A DNA stretch of 64,000 nucleotides from Herbaspirillum sp. GW103. Its GTDB lineage: Bacteria; Pseudomonadota; Gammaproteobacteria; Burkholderiales; Burkholderiaceae_D. Shown piece by piece: positions 27,565-36,445 of the stretch. The first letter of the stretch is position 1. Each line of letters begins with the position of its first letter. The notes under the pieces were generated by a model. It was given only the letters and a program-made list of their open reading frames with translations, had not been told where the DNA came from and did no database searches. The stretch is from NCBI RefSeq assembly GCF_000261365.1, contig NZ_AJVC01000003.1:62001-126000 (forward strand). Direction: 5' to 3'. A program made the translations under genes and the position numbers.

Positions 27565-29394
27565 TCAGTTCAAGGAATGGAGGTAGGGGACCCAGCCGCC
27601 GTGGTGGGTGATGTCGGTGGCGTCGGCAATGCCGGCCGGCTCGCAGATGAAGCCCTTGACGCTGCTGCCATCGGCCAGCTCCACCGTACCGATGCCCAGC
27701 GGCGCCGGGATGGCGGCGACGAAACCGCCGAACTGGCGCAGCGGCATTTCCCACACTTCCACTGCGATGGCCGCGCCCTCGCCTTCGGTACGAGCCAGGC
27801 CCGGCTTGGGTGGCGTGGTACCCGCCAGGGCGTAAAGACGATAGTGGGCAGCGGTGCGGGTGACGGCCACGCGGCGCGCGCCGGCTTCCAGCAATTGCCA
27901 GTTCAGCGGTTGGCCGGCCAGGTGGGCGCCCACCACGCAGACCTTGATGGTGCTTTCATTGAAGGGCAGCGGGGCGGCGGCAATCGCGTCGGCTTGCGCC
28001 GCGCCGCCCAGTTGCTGCTGCAGGCGTGCGCCGGCTTCGGCCAGCAGATGATCGGCACCGGCCGGCCCGATCAGGGTGACCCCGGCGGGCAGACCATCAC
28101 GGCGCCACACGGCGGGGATGGCCAGGGCCGACATGTCCATCAAATTGACGAAGTTGGTGTAATGGCCCAGCTGCGCATTGCGCACCACCGGATCGGCCTC
28201 GACTTCGGCGATGGTGGGGAAGGTGGTGGTGGTCGGCACCAACATCAGGTCGCTGCCTTCGAGCAGGCTTTCGGCCTGGCGGCGCAGGTCGGCCAGGCGG
28301 TATTGAGCGTTGAAGCTGTCTACGGCGTCGTAGTCGTCGGCCTGGGCGGTGATCTGGCCTACCACCGGGTGGATGGCGTCCCGGTGCTCCTGGAAGAAGT
28401 CGCCCAGGGCTGCACGGCGCTCGGCCACCCAGGGGCCCTGGTACAGCAGTTCTGCGGCGGCACTGAAGGGGGCGAACGGAATCTTCGCCAGGCTCACGCC
28501 GGGCAGGGCGGCGATCTGCGCCAGGCTGCGCTCCCAGGCTTCCTGGGCGAGGCTGTCGCCAAAGAATTCGCAGTGATCGGGGATGGCGATGCGATAACCC
28601 CGGCGCTTCACGCCCAGCATGGTGGGGCGGCGCGAATAGCCATCCTCGGCATCGAAGCCGGAAGCGCTGTGCAGTACGCGCCAGGCATCGGCCACGTCGT
28701 GGGCGAAGATGGAGATGCAATCCAGGGTGCGGCAGGCCGGCACCAGGCCGCGTGCGCTGATGAGGCCCTTGGTGGGTTTCAGGCCCACCAGGTGATTGAA
28801 GGCGGCGGGGACGCGGCCCGAGCCGGCGGTGTCGGTGCCCAGCGAGAACATCACCTGGCCCAGCGCCACCGCCACGGCCGAACCGGAACTGGAGCCGCCG
28901 GAGACATATTCCGGCTTGATGGCGTTGCGCACCGCGCCGTAGGGGGAGCGCACACCGACCAGGCCGGTGGCGAACTGGTCCAGGTTGGTCTTGCCCACCA
29001 GCAGTGCTCCAGCGGCTTGCAGGCGTTGCACCACGGTGGCGCTTTCGCTGGCCAGCCGGCCGAATTCGGGACAGGCCCCGGTGGTGACCATCTCGGCCAC
29101 GTCGATGTTGTCCTTCACGGCGAAGGGGATGCCGAACAGCGGCATGCTCTCCAGCACCGCTTCGCCCTTGATCTGCAACATCAGGTCCAGTGCTGCGGCT
29201 TGTTGTTTCAGTTGCTTGGACGGCACCCGGCTGATCCAGACTTCATCGCGCCCGCTGCTGTCGATGCGCGCCAGCAGTTCGGCTACCACCTTGCCAGGCG
29301 TGCTGCGGCCTTCCCGGTAGGCCGCCAGGGTGGCGGCGATGGTGGTCGGAGCGGCTTCGGGGGCGGCTTGCTGCAGGGCGTGGGTAGTGGTCAT
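27565..29394 (-). CDS. atzF: Allophanate hydrolase
   Basis: A 609-residue amidase-signature enzyme converting allophanate to ammonia and CO2. Residues 1-450 form the amidase domain with the Ser-cisSer-Lys triad: Lys94 (FAVKDNID), Ser168 (SGGSSSGSAVAVA) and Ser192 (GTDTAGSGRVPA). These sit exactly three positions beyond Lys91/Ser165/Ser189 recalled for AtzF of Pseudomonas ADP. Residues 470-609 form the C-terminal domain (KVCVVGAHLAGQPLNWQL, LYALAGTTPPKPGL, GFICEPAGI). No urea carboxylase is adjacent, so allophanate probably comes from biuret. It is the first gene of the operon. A weak ribosome-binding site precedes the ATG. Confidence 0.95.
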   Translation of the reverse strand: MTTTHALQQAAPEAAPTTIAATLAAYREGRSTPGKVVAELLARIDSSGRDEVWISRVPSKQLKQQAAALDLMLQIKGEAVLESMPLFGIPFAVKDNIDVAEMVTTGACPEFGRLASESATVVQRLQAAGALLVGKTNLDQFATGLVGVRSPYGAVRNAIKPEYVSGGSSSGSAVAVALGQVMFSLGTDTAGSGRVPAAFNHLVGLKPTKGLISARGLVPACRTLDCISIFAHDVADAWRVLHSASGFDAEDGYSRRPTMLGVKRRGYRIAIPDHCEFFGDSLAQEAWERSLAQIAALPGVSLAKIPFAPFSAAAELLYQGPWVAERRAALGDFFQEHRDAIHPVVGQITAQADDYDAVDSFNAQYRLADLRRQAESLLEGSDLMLVPTTTTFPTIAEVEADPVVRNAQLGHYTNFVNLMDMSALAIPAVWRRDGLPAGVTLIGPAGADHLLAEAGARLQQQLGGAAQADAIAAAPLPFNESTIKVCVVGAHLAGQPLNWQLLEAGARRVAVTRTAAHYRLYALAGTTPPKPGLARTEGEGAAIAVEVWEMPLRQFGGFVAAIPAPLGIGTVELADGSSVKGFICEPAGIADATDITHHGGWVPYLHSLN

Positions 29395-29401
29395 GGTGGA
29401 T

Positions 29402-29427
29402 ATTCAAACTTGAATACAAGATTGAAT
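29402..29427. promoter_or_regulatory. Inverted repeats between promoter and atzF, candidate GntR operator
   Basis: ATTCAA-AC-TTGAAT (29402-29415) is a perfect inverted repeat, and a third TTGAAT lies at 29422-29427. Overlapping these, CTTG-AATA-CAAG (29409-29420) is another dyad of GntR/FCD form. The cluster spans the predicted transcription start and leader, where a bound repressor would block the operon. Confidence 0.55.
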
Positions 29428-29433
29428 ATCTTT

Positions 29434-29451
29434 AAGCAGGAGGCGTGCCAG
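29434..29451 (-). promoter_or_regulatory. Sigma-54 (RpoN) promoter of the atzF operon
   Basis: Minus strand TGGCACG-CCTC-CTGCT: the -24 GG (29449-29448) and -12 GC (29437-29436) are separated by exactly 10 bases, and TGGCACG is the full consensus -24 element. Predicted start is near 29424, 30 bases before the ATG. Confidence 0.7.
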
Positions 29452-29464
29452 CTGGTCCGTCAAG

Positions 29465-29719
29465 CGGCTGGAAAACGGCAAAAGGCTTCACCACGCGGGT
29501 TTGCGAGGTGAAGTGCTGGAAGGCAAGTTGCGCGAGGGTAAATGAAGAGTTTTGTCAGCGAGACAAAATGGGGAGGCGTGCGCCGAATTTGGACGTCCGT
29601 CGTGGTGGGCTGCACGGGAATCAGGCGGTTTCTCGTCGATGTCCAATGCGTCCGCCCTGGCAACAAGTCCGAGATACGGACAGTTGCCTATTATTTTCAA
29701 ACGACGAGTGTCGAGAACC
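29465..29719. other. Region upstream of the atzF promoter
   Basis: About 250 bases between the promoter and the antitoxin gene, the position where an RpoN activator (NtrC) would bind. I see only a weak partial match to an NtrC site (29579-29595) and no convincing gene. Confidence 0.4.
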
Positions 29720-30001
29720 TCAAGCAGATTCGATTACACGCATTTCGATGTGCAGGCCGGCAGCCGTGGCCATGTTCACCAGCGCATCCAGTCCGAACAG
29801 GTTGATCTTGCCTCGCATCAGATCGGAGACACGCGGCTGAGTCACCCCGAAGAGCTTGGCGGCTTGTGCCTGGCTCATTTCCGTGCGGGTAAGGTGGTTC
29901 TTCAGTGCCGTCATGAGGACGGAACGCAGCTTCATGTTTTCCGCTTCTTCCGGGGTGTCCTCGATGGCATCCCAGATGCTGGAAAATCGTTGATTGCTCA
30001 T
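29720..30001 (-). CDS. HigA-type XRE antitoxin, apparently without its toxin
   Basis: A 93-residue DNA-binding protein. After an N-terminal segment (MSNQRFSSIWDAIEDTPEEA) comes a helix-turn-helix: MSQAQAAKLFGVTQPRVSDLMRGK, split over residues 53-77, with LFGLDALVNMATAAGL after it. This layout matches the HTH_37/HigA antitoxin class. AAGGAG lies just upstream of the ATG at 30001. The toxin gene expected upstream is absent: the upstream neighbour is rsmE. A short frame overlapping the start as ATGA (ending RYRDLLKELGQ) may be a remnant. It could act as an orphan regulator. Confidence 0.8.
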   Translation of the reverse strand: MSNQRFSSIWDAIEDTPEEAENMKLRSVLMTALKNHLTRTEMSQAQAAKLFGVTQPRVSDLMRGKINLFGLDALVNMATAAGLHIEMRVIESA

Positions 30002-30076
30002 TGCCCTAACTCCTTCAACAAATCGCGGTAACGCTTCGCGGCCAGGCTGCACGGGATCAGCGGTGTGAAAGTTTCT

Positions 30077-30802
30077 TCAAAGCTCCCCCCACACCGCATT
30101 CAAGGCCGCCAATGCCGCCAGCCCGGCGGTCTCGGTACGCAGCACGCGGCTGCCCATGGACAGCATCAGCGCACCCTGGGCGCAGGCCAGGTCTTCCTCT
30201 TCCTCGCTGAAACCGCCTTCGGGGCCGACGATGACCGTCACGGCCTGCGGCGGATGATGGCGCGCCCAGCCCGACAGCGGCTCGGTGCCGCGCGGGGAGA
30301 GCAGGATACGGCGGTGCAGGTCGCTCTGGGCGATCCAGCGCTTGAAGTCGGTCACCTCGCCCAGCTGTGGCAGACGATTGCGACCACATTGCTCGGCGGC
30401 AGCATGCACGATGCCTTGCCAGTGCGCCTGCTTCTTTTCGGCGCGTTCGCCCGACAGGCGCACCACGCAGCGCTGCGCGGCCAGCGGCTGGAGGGCGGTG
30501 GCGCCCAGTTCCACGGCTTTCTCGACGATCCAGTCCATCTTCGACCCTTCCGGCAGGGCCTGGGCCAAAGTCAGCGCATAGGGCAGTTCGGCTTCGCGCG
30601 GAGAAAAAGTCTTCACTTCGGCGTGGGCGCGCTTCTTCTCAATGGCGCTCAGACTGGCGGTGTACTCGCCGCCTTCGCCATTGAACAGGGTCACCGTATC
30701 GCCGGGTTGCAGGCGCAACACCTGGATGTGATGGGCAATCTGCTCGGGCAGGACCAGGGCCGAGCCAATGCCGAGGGGGTGCGGGAAGTAAAAGCGGGGC
30801 AT
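30077..30802 (-). CDS. rsmE: 16S rRNA (uracil(1498)-N3)-methyltransferase
   Basis: A 241-residue SPOUT-class methyltransferase. The N-terminal PUA-like domain (MPRFYFPHPLG, HIQVLRLQPGD) is followed by the trefoil-knot domain with IVGPEGGFSEEEEDLA and GSRVLRTETAGLAALAALN, the SAM-binding knot residues. It modifies U1498 in helix 44 of the small subunit. A solitary gene on the minus strand, divergent from tkt. Confidence 0.96.
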   Translation of the reverse strand: MPRFYFPHPLGIGSALVLPEQIAHHIQVLRLQPGDTVTLFNGEGGEYTASLSAIEKKRAHAEVKTFSPREAELPYALTLAQALPEGSKMDWIVEKAVELGATALQPLAAQRCVVRLSGERAEKKQAHWQGIVHAAAEQCGRNRLPQLGEVTDFKRWIAQSDLHRRILLSPRGTEPLSGWARHHPPQAVTVIVGPEGGFSEEEEDLACAQGALMLSMGSRVLRTETAGLAALAALNAVWGEL

Positions 30803-31010
30803 GGGGCAGGGTCCTGGGCGAAGAAGATCAAAAAGACATGAAAAAAGTTGTCAGTCCGGTTACGGGCTGGTCCCGAATTTTAATCCCCCCGGCGCACTCT
30901 GGTAAAATACGGCCCCGCGCTGCACTTGGCCTTCCGGGGCGGCGCTTTGGCTACAAAACCCGATTGGTGCGCCTGACAGCGCCTCCCGCACAGCAAACTC
31001 AGACCTCGAC

Positions 31011-33005
31011 ATGATTTCCACTCTCCCCACCGACAAGATGGCCAACGCGATCCGCGCGCTGGCGATGGATGCAGTTCAAAAAGCCAATTCCGGACACCCG
31101 GGCATGCCGATGGGGATGGCCGAAATCGCAGTGGCCCTGTGGGCCAAGCACTACCGTCACAACCCGTCCAACCCGCACTGGGCCAACCGTGACCGCTTCG
31201 TGCTCTCCAACGGCCACGGCTCCATGCTGCAGTACGCGCTGCTGCACCTGACCGGCTACGACCTGTCGATGGAGGACATCAAGTCCTTCCGCCAGCTGCA
31301 TTCCAAGACCGCCGGCCACCCGGAAGTGCACATCACCCCGGGCGTGGAAACCACCACCGGTCCGCTGGGCCAGGGCATCACCAATGCGGTGGGCATGGCG
31401 CTGGCTGAAAAGCTGCTGGCCGCCGAATTCAACAAGCCCGGCCTGTCCGTGGTCGATCACTATACTTATGCTTTCGTCGGCGATGGTTGCCTGATGGAAG
31501 GCATCTCGCACGAAGCCTGCTCGCTGGCGGGTGTGCTGAACCTGTCCAAGCTGATCGTGCTGTATGACGACAACGGCATCTCCATCGATGGTCACGTCGA
31601 AGGCTGGTTCAAGGACGACACCCCGAAGCGCTTCGAAGCCTACGGCTGGAACGTCATCCCCGCTGTCGATGGCCACAACGTCGAAGCCGTCAGCGCGGCG
31701 ATCCACCAGGCCAAGCTGGCCGACAAGCCGACCCTGATCTGCTGCCGCACCGTCATCGGCAAGGGTTCGCCCAACCTGGCCGGCACCGACAAGGTGCACG
31801 GCGCCGCCCTGGGCGACAAGGAAATCGCCGCCGTGCGCGAAGCGCTGGGCTGGACTTCCGCACCCTTCGAGATTCCCGCTGACGTCTACGCCGCCTGGGA
31901 TGCCAAGGCCACCGGCGCCGACTTCGAAGCCAGCTGGAAGCAGACCTTCGACACCTATGCCGCCCAATACCCGGCCGAGGCCGCCGAACTGCTGCGTCGC
32001 CTCAAGGGCGAGCTGCCGGCCGCGTTCGAATCGACCGTGACCGCCTACATCAATTCCACGCTGGAAAAGAAGGAAACCATCGCCACCCGCAAGGCCAGCC
32101 AGAACGCCATCCAGGCTTATGCGCAGGCGCTGCCGGAATTCCTGGGCGGCTCGGCCGACCTGACCGGCTCGAACCTGACCAACTGGAAGGAATCGGTGGC
32201 CGTGCGCGCCGACCAGCGCGGCAATCACATCAACTACGGTGTGCGCGAATTCGGCATGAGCGCCATCATGAACGGTATCGCCCTGCATGGCGGCTATCTG
32301 CCCTTCGGCGCGACCTTCCTGACCTTCTCCGACTACAGCCGCAATGCCCTGCGCATGGCGGCGCTGATGAAGATCCGTTCGCTGTTCGTGTTCACCCACG
32401 ACTCCATCGGCCTGGGCGAAGACGGCCCGACCCACCAGTCGGTGGAACACGTCTCCAGCCTGCGCCTGATCCCCAACCTGGACAACTGGCGTCCGTGCGA
32501 CACCACTGAAACCGCCGTGGCCTGGGCCGAGTCCATCAAGCGTCACGATGGCCCGAGCACCCTGATCTTCTCGCGCCAGAACCTGCCCTTCCAGGAGCGC
32601 ACAGACGCCCAGGTCAAGGACATCGCCCGTGGCGGCTACGTGCTGCGCGATGCGGCCGATGCCAAGGTGATCCTGATCGCCACCGGTTCCGAAATCGAAC
32701 TGGCTACCAAGGCCGCTGACGCCCTGACCGCTGAAGGCATCGCCGTGCGCGTGGTGTCGATGCCCTCGACCGACGTGTTCGACCGCCAGGACTCCGCCTA
32801 CAAGGCCTCCGTGCTGACCCGCGGTGTTCCGCGCGTGGCCATCGAAGCCGGCGTGACCGCCTTCTGGCACAAGTATGTGGGTCTGGAAGGCGCCGTGGTC
32901 GGTATCGATACCTTCGGCGAATCGGCCCCGGCCGGCGTGCTGTTCAAGCACTTCGGCTTCACCGTCGAGAACGTGGTGGCCAAGGCCAAGGCAGTACTGG
33001 CTTGA
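31011..33005 (+). CDS. tkt: Transketolase
   Basis: A 664-residue thiamine-diphosphate enzyme of the pentose phosphate and, where present, Calvin pathways, transferring two-carbon ketol units. Signatures: [19 protein letters not shown], then [19 protein letters not shown], the ThDP motif [18 protein letters not shown]...DDNGISIDG, and [18 protein letters not shown]. The ATG at 31011 gives the standard N-terminus. It is followed within 15 bases by a GNAT gene, then gapA, forming a central carbon cluster. TAAAAT at 30903-30908 may be its -10, but no good -35 is visible. Confidence 0.97.
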   Translation: MISTLPTDKMANAIRALAMDAVQKANSGHPGMPMGMAEIAVALWAKHYRHNPSNPHWANRDRFVLSNGHGSMLQYALLHLTGYDLSMEDIKSFRQLHSKTAGHPEVHITPGVETTTGPLGQGITNAVGMALAEKLLAAEFNKPGLSVVDHYTYAFVGDGCLMEGISHEACSLAGVLNLSKLIVLYDDNGISIDGHVEGWFKDDTPKRFEAYGWNVIPAVDGHNVEAVSAAIHQAKLADKPTLICCRTVIGKGSPNLAGTDKVHGAALGDKEIAAVREALGWTSAPFEIPADVYAAWDAKATGADFEASWKQTFDTYAAQYPAEAAELLRRLKGELPAAFESTVTAYINSTLEKKETIATRKASQNAIQAYAQALPEFLGGSADLTGSNLTNWKESVAVRADQRGNHINYGVREFGMSAIMNGIALHGGYLPFGATFLTFSDYSRNALRMAALMKIRSLFVFTHDSIGLGEDGPTHQSVEHVSSLRLIPNLDNWRPCDTTETAVAWAESIKRHDGPSTLIFSRQNLPFQERTDAQVKDIARGGYVLRDAADAKVILIATGSEIELATKAADALTAEGIAVRVVSMPSTDVFDRQDSAYKASVLTRGVPRVAIEAGVTAFWHKYVGLEGAVVGIDTFGESAPAGVLFKHFGFTVENVVAKAKAVLA

Positions 33006-33019
33006 ATACTGTGTCGTCT

Positions 33020-33547
33020 ATGACGGAAGAGGTCCTGTTCCGCCGCGCCCGCAAGGCCGATGCTGCGTCGATCGCCGGTGTGCGCATCGACGCCTGGCGC
33101 GCCGCCTATCGCGGCCTGGTGCCCGACAGCTACCTGGATCACCTCAAGCCCGAGGAAAGCGTCAAGCTGTGGGAGCAGGTGCTGGAAGCGTCTTCGGACG
33201 CCGCCTGCACCTTCGTGGCCGAGAGCGGCGGTGAGATCATCGGTTTTGCTTCCGGCATGACGCTGGCCGAGTCGCGCTTCGGCTGCGATGCCGAGCTGAC
33301 CGCCATCTGCGTGCTGCCCGATGAGCAGCGCAAGGGACTGGGCAAGCGGCTGCTGGCCAATGTGGCGGCCACCCTCATCAGTGCCGGTGCGACCGGCCTC
33401 ATGGCCTGGGTGCTGAGCAAGAATGAAGGCGCCGGGGAATTTTTCGAGTCGCTCGGGGCCGAAAGGCTTTATGAACAAACGTTCACCTGGGATGATGGCA
33501 GTGAACTCGACGAGATCGGTTTCGTCTGGCGCAAGCTCCACTCCTGA
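33020..33547 (+). CDS. GNAT-family N-acetyltransferase
   Basis: A 175-residue acetyltransferase with the acetyl-CoA pyrophosphate loop DEQRKGLGKRLL (R/Q-x-x-G-x-G) and a C-terminal GAERLYEQTFTWDDG strand. The N-terminal RRARKADAASIAGVRIDAWRAAYRG is typical of small GNATs that acetylate small molecules or protein N-termini; the substrate is unknown. I chose the ATG at 33020; a TTG at 33002 overlapping the tkt stop is possible. No clear ribosome-binding site is seen, so translation may be coupled to tkt. Confidence 0.88.
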   Translation: MTEEVLFRRARKADAASIAGVRIDAWRAAYRGLVPDSYLDHLKPEESVKLWEQVLEASSDAACTFVAESGGEIIGFASGMTLAESRFGCDAELTAICVLPDEQRKGLGKRLLANVAATLISAGATGLMAWVLSKNEGAGEFFESLGAERLYEQTFTWDDGSELDEIGFVWRKLHS

Positions 33548-33739
33548 GCGGATGAGCGCGGGACTGGATGGATTGGCAGGATGAGCAGGGCAGGCAGGGA
33601 CGGCAAGAACAACTGAACAAAAAGGCCGGAAAAGAAGGATTCATGTCCGACGGGCGGCGCCGCCAGGGTGCAAGCTGTCGGGCAGGTCGCTTTCCCGACT
33701 ACCGGTTTGCATTGATTTTTACTACTTGAGGAGAAGAGC

Positions 33740-34753
33740 ATGGCAATTCGCGTAGCAATCAACGGTTATGGCCGCATCGGCCGCAATATCCTGCGCGCTC
33801 ACTACGAAGGCGGCAAGAAGCACGACATCGAGATCGTCGCCATCAACGACCTGGGCGATCCGAAGACCAATGCCCACCTGACCCAGTACGACACCGCCCA
33901 CGGCAAGTTCCCGGGCACCGTGACCGTGGAGGGCGACTCCATCGTCGTCAACGGCGACCGCATCAAGGTGCTGGCCCAGCGCAACCCCGCAGAGCTGCCC
34001 TGGGGCGAGCTGGGCGTGGACGTGGTGCTGGAATGCACCGGTTTCTTCACCACCAAGGAAAAGGCCAGCGCCCACATCAAGGGCGGTGCCAAGAAGGTGA
34101 TCATCTCCGCTCCGGGCGGCAAGGATGTGGATGCCACCGTCGTCTTCGGCGTCAACCACGGCGTGCTGAAGGCTTCGGACACCGTGATCTCCAACGCTTC
34201 CTGCACCACCAACTGCCTGGCCCCGCTGGTGCAGCCACTGAACGACAAGATCGGTCTGGAAAACGGCCTGATGACCACCGTTCACGCCTACACCAACGAC
34301 CAGGTGCTCACCGACGTCTATCACGAAGACCTGCGCCGCGCCCGTTCGGCCACCCAGTCCATGATCCCGACCAAGACCGGCGCTGCTGCCGCCGTCGGCC
34401 TGGTGCTGCCGGAACTGAACGGCAAGCTGGACGGCTACGCCATCCGCGTGCCGACGATCAACGTGTCCATCGTCGACCTGTCCTTCGTGGCCTCGCGCGA
34501 CACCAGCGTGGATGAAGTCAATGCCATCCTGAAGGCCGCTTCCGAATCCGGTCCGCTCAAGGGCATCCTGACCTACAACACCGATCCGCTGGTGTCGGTG
34601 GACTTCAACCACAACCCGGCATCGTCCAACTTCGACGCCACCCTGACCAAGGTGTCCGGCCGTCTGGTGAAGGTGTCGTCCTGGTACGACAACGAGTGGG
34701 GCTTCTCCAACCGCATGCTCGACACCACCGTCGCCCTGGCCAACGCCAAATAA
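33740..34753 (+). CDS. gapA: Glyceraldehyde-3-phosphate dehydrogenase, type I
   Basis: A 337-residue NAD-dependent glycolytic enzyme. The Rossmann start is [14 protein letters not shown], the catalytic Cys155 lies in [13 protein letters not shown], the base is His182 ([10 protein letters not shown]), and [15 protein letters not shown] closes the active site. A strong ribosome-binding site (GAGGAGAAG) precedes the ATG. It sits 192 bases after the GNAT gene; that gap has no evident gene. Confidence 0.98.
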   Translation: MAIRVAINGYGRIGRNILRAHYEGGKKHDIEIVAINDLGDPKTNAHLTQYDTAHGKFPGTVTVEGDSIVVNGDRIKVLAQRNPAELPWGELGVDVVLECTGFFTTKEKASAHIKGGAKKVIISAPGGKDVDATVVFGVNHGVLKASDTVISNASCTTNCLAPLVQPLNDKIGLENGLMTTVHAYTNDQVLTDVYHEDLRRARSATQSMIPTKTGAAAAVGLVLPELNGKLDGYAIRVPTINVSIVDLSFVASRDTSVDEVNAILKAASESGPLKGILTYNTDPLVSVDFNHNPASSNFDATLTKVSGRLVKVSSWYDNEWGFSNRMLDTTVALANAK

Positions 34754-34766
34754 GACGCGTGATCTG

Positions 34767-34798
34767 GCGCTCTGGCCGGGGTTCCCCGGTCGGGAGCG
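34767..34798 (+). terminator. Strong hairpin after gapA, possible terminator
   Basis: GCGCTC-tg-GCCGGGG-tt-CCCCGGT-cg-GGAGCG is a long nearly perfect stem 13 bases after the gapA stop, but the following tract (TCAATTTCAG) is T-poor. It may act in mRNA protection rather than termination. Confidence 0.45.
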
Positions 34799-34990
34799 TC
34801 AATTTCAGGGCTGTTTCGGCTTCTTTTCCTCGTATGCAGGCCTGCTTGCCGCGGTGAAAATAGACGAATCAGCCTGCAAACGGATCAGAAGGCTGTTGCG
34901 AGCGTCGCTTGCAATGGCCTTTTGTCCATTTGCCGCCAAGGGCCGCACGGCCCGTCAACAACAAGAGCAACCGACCCAACGAGGCAACGC

Positions 34991-35503
34991 ATGTCAGCAA
35001 GCTCATCCCAGGCTCGTCGCCTGTTGGCCAACCTGGCCCTGATTTCCGCCGTCAGCTTCTCGCTGTCCGCGTGCGACTACATCAGCAGCTTTTCCAAGCC
35101 CAAGCAGACCCCGGAAGAGGCCAAGGCCGAAGGCATTGCCCTGGGCGCCGGCTGCCGCCAGGCCGGCCAGAGCCTGGAAGACTGCTACCAGCGCAATCCC
35201 GACGCCCTGAAGGCCGGCATCTTCACCGGCTGGAAGGACATGCACGAATACATGGCCGCCAAGGGCATCCAGACCGTGGCACCGCCTGCGCCGGCGCCCG
35301 ACGCCGCCAAGGATGACGCCAAGGCCAAGGATGGCAAGGACAGCAAGGACAGCAAGGACAGCGACCGCAGCAGCCGCACCCGCGACCGCGACTCCAACCG
35401 CGACAACGCCCGTTCGCGCGACCGCGAAAGCTCCTCGTCTTCGCGTGATGGCAGCAGCGATCGCCGCGCCAGCCGGGACGAGAAGACTCCGCCCAAGTAC
35501 TGA
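34991..35503 (+). CDS. Lipoprotein with charged Ser/Arg/Asp/Lys-rich tail
   Basis: A 170-residue protein. Signal peptide II: an Arg-containing n-region, a hydrophobic core and lipobox SLSAC with Cys28. The middle part (35-95) has a Cys-containing helical stretch (EGIALGAGCRQAGQSLEDCYQ, then GIFTGWKDMHEYMAAKG). The C-terminal 65 residues are low-complexity repeats of KDSKDSKDS, RDRDSNRD and SRDRESSSSSRD, predicted disordered and highly charged. No family is recognised. The ATG at 34991 has GAGG upstream; the longer frame to 34922 would bury the signal. A terminator follows at 35559. Confidence 0.82.
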   Translation: MSASSSQARRLLANLALISAVSFSLSACDYISSFSKPKQTPEEAKAEGIALGAGCRQAGQSLEDCYQRNPDALKAGIFTGWKDMHEYMAAKGIQTVAPPAPAPDAAKDDAKAKDGKDSKDSKDSDRSSRTRDRDSNRDNARSRDRESSSSSRDGSSDRRASRDEKTPPKY

Positions 35504-35558
35504 GGGCAGCAACAGGCGCAGGAAAGTTGCAGTCCTGCTTGCCAGCCGGTAACATCTG

Positions 35559-35592
35559 ATGCCCCGCGCGCCTTCGCTTGCGGGGCATTTTT
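35559..35592 (+). terminator. Intrinsic terminator after the Ser/Arg-rich lipoprotein gene
   Basis: ATGCCCCGC, loop, GCGGGGCAT then five T residues. Confidence 0.85.
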
Positions 35593-35678
35593 CCATCAGC
35601 CGGCAGGGGGAACCGCCGGCGACCCGGATGTCCGCCAGTACCGGCCCGGCATCCGGCCAGTACAACAAGCATAACGAC

Positions 35679-36407
35679 ATGAACTCACACTCACCGCCCT
35701 TGCCTCCGGCCATGCCGGAGCACGTCCCCGAGACCGCCTTCGGCCTCTGGTTCCTGCGTACGCCGACCTGGACCCTGCACGTGCTGGAACGCGCCCTGCA
35801 GGATCTGGAGCGGCTCATTGCCGAGCGTCGCAGCAGCTATCCCGTGGTGGCCGACGTCGGGTGCGGCTGGGGCCGCTCGCTCAAGAAGCTGCACCAGCGC
35901 TTTGCTCCGCAGCGCCTGATCGCCATGGACATCGATGCCAACATGATCGCCGCGGCCCGCAGCGAGGCCGAGGCCGAGGGCCTGCGTGCCGAATTCATCC
36001 AGTGCTCCAGTTCGCGCATGCACCTGGAAGACAACAGCGTGGACCTGTTGTTCTGCCACCAGACCTTCCATCATCTGATCGATCAGGAAGAAGCCATCCG
36101 CGAGTTCTACCGCGTCCTCAAACCGGGCGGTATTCTCCTGTTCGCCGAATCGACCAGGCGTTACATCCACTCGTGGATCATCCGCCTGTTGTTCCGCCAT
36201 CCGATGGAGGTGCAAAAGACCGCCGGCGAATATCTGGCCCTGGTGCGCAGCGCCGGGTTCGAGGTGGCGCCGCAGGCGATCTCCTATCCCTACCTGTGGT
36301 GGAGCCGCGAAGACCTGGGGCTGCTGGAGCGTGTCTTTGGTATCAAGCCCAAGGCGGATCGGGAAGAAACCCTGATCAACCTGGTGGCGGTCAAGCCAAT
36401 GAATTAA
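35679..36407 (+). CDS. SAM-dependent class I methyltransferase
   Basis: A 242-residue methyltransferase with the SAM-binding motif I VADVGCGWGRSLKKLH, motif II AMDIDANMIAAARSEAE and post-motif VDLLFCHQTFHHL, followed by EFYRVLKPGGILLFAES, as in Methyltransf_11/25 proteins. The substrate is unknown. The start is uncertain: the frame opens at 35559, but that ATG is inside a terminator, so I prefer 35679 (MNSHSPPLPP) with 35628 as an alternative. No strong ribosome-binding site is seen at either. Confidence 0.85.
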   Translation: MNSHSPPLPPAMPEHVPETAFGLWFLRTPTWTLHVLERALQDLERLIAERRSSYPVVADVGCGWGRSLKKLHQRFAPQRLIAMDIDANMIAAARSEAEAEGLRAEFIQCSSSRMHLEDNSVDLLFCHQTFHHLIDQEEAIREFYRVLKPGGILLFAESTRRYIHSWIIRLLFRHPMEVQKTAGEYLALVRSAGFEVAPQAISYPYLWWSREDLGLLERVFGIKPKADREETLINLVAVKPMN

Positions 36408-36445
36408 AAGAGGTCATACAGGATGTCACGCAGGTGAAGTCAAAG

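Noticed and set aside
29579-29595. An NtrC-like site TGCGCC-N5-TGGACG upstream of atzF
   Set aside because: Only one half resembles the TGCACC-N5-GGTGCA consensus; the other half is poor. An NtrC site must still exist somewhere if the sigma-54 promoter is real.
29673-29687. Hairpin GTCCG-AGATA-CGGAC between the antitoxin and atzF
   Set aside because: A five-base stem without a T-run on either strand, so it is not an intrinsic terminator.
30002-30076. A HigB-like toxin frame between rsmE and the antitoxin
   Set aside because: Only about 25 in-frame codons remain before running into rsmE, with no start codon or toxin fold. It is mentioned as a possible remnant but not annotated.
35559-35678. 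Upstream start for the methyltransferase at 35559
   Set aside because: This ATG is part of the stem of an intrinsic terminator for the preceding lipoprotein gene, and the extra residues do not match methyltransferases.
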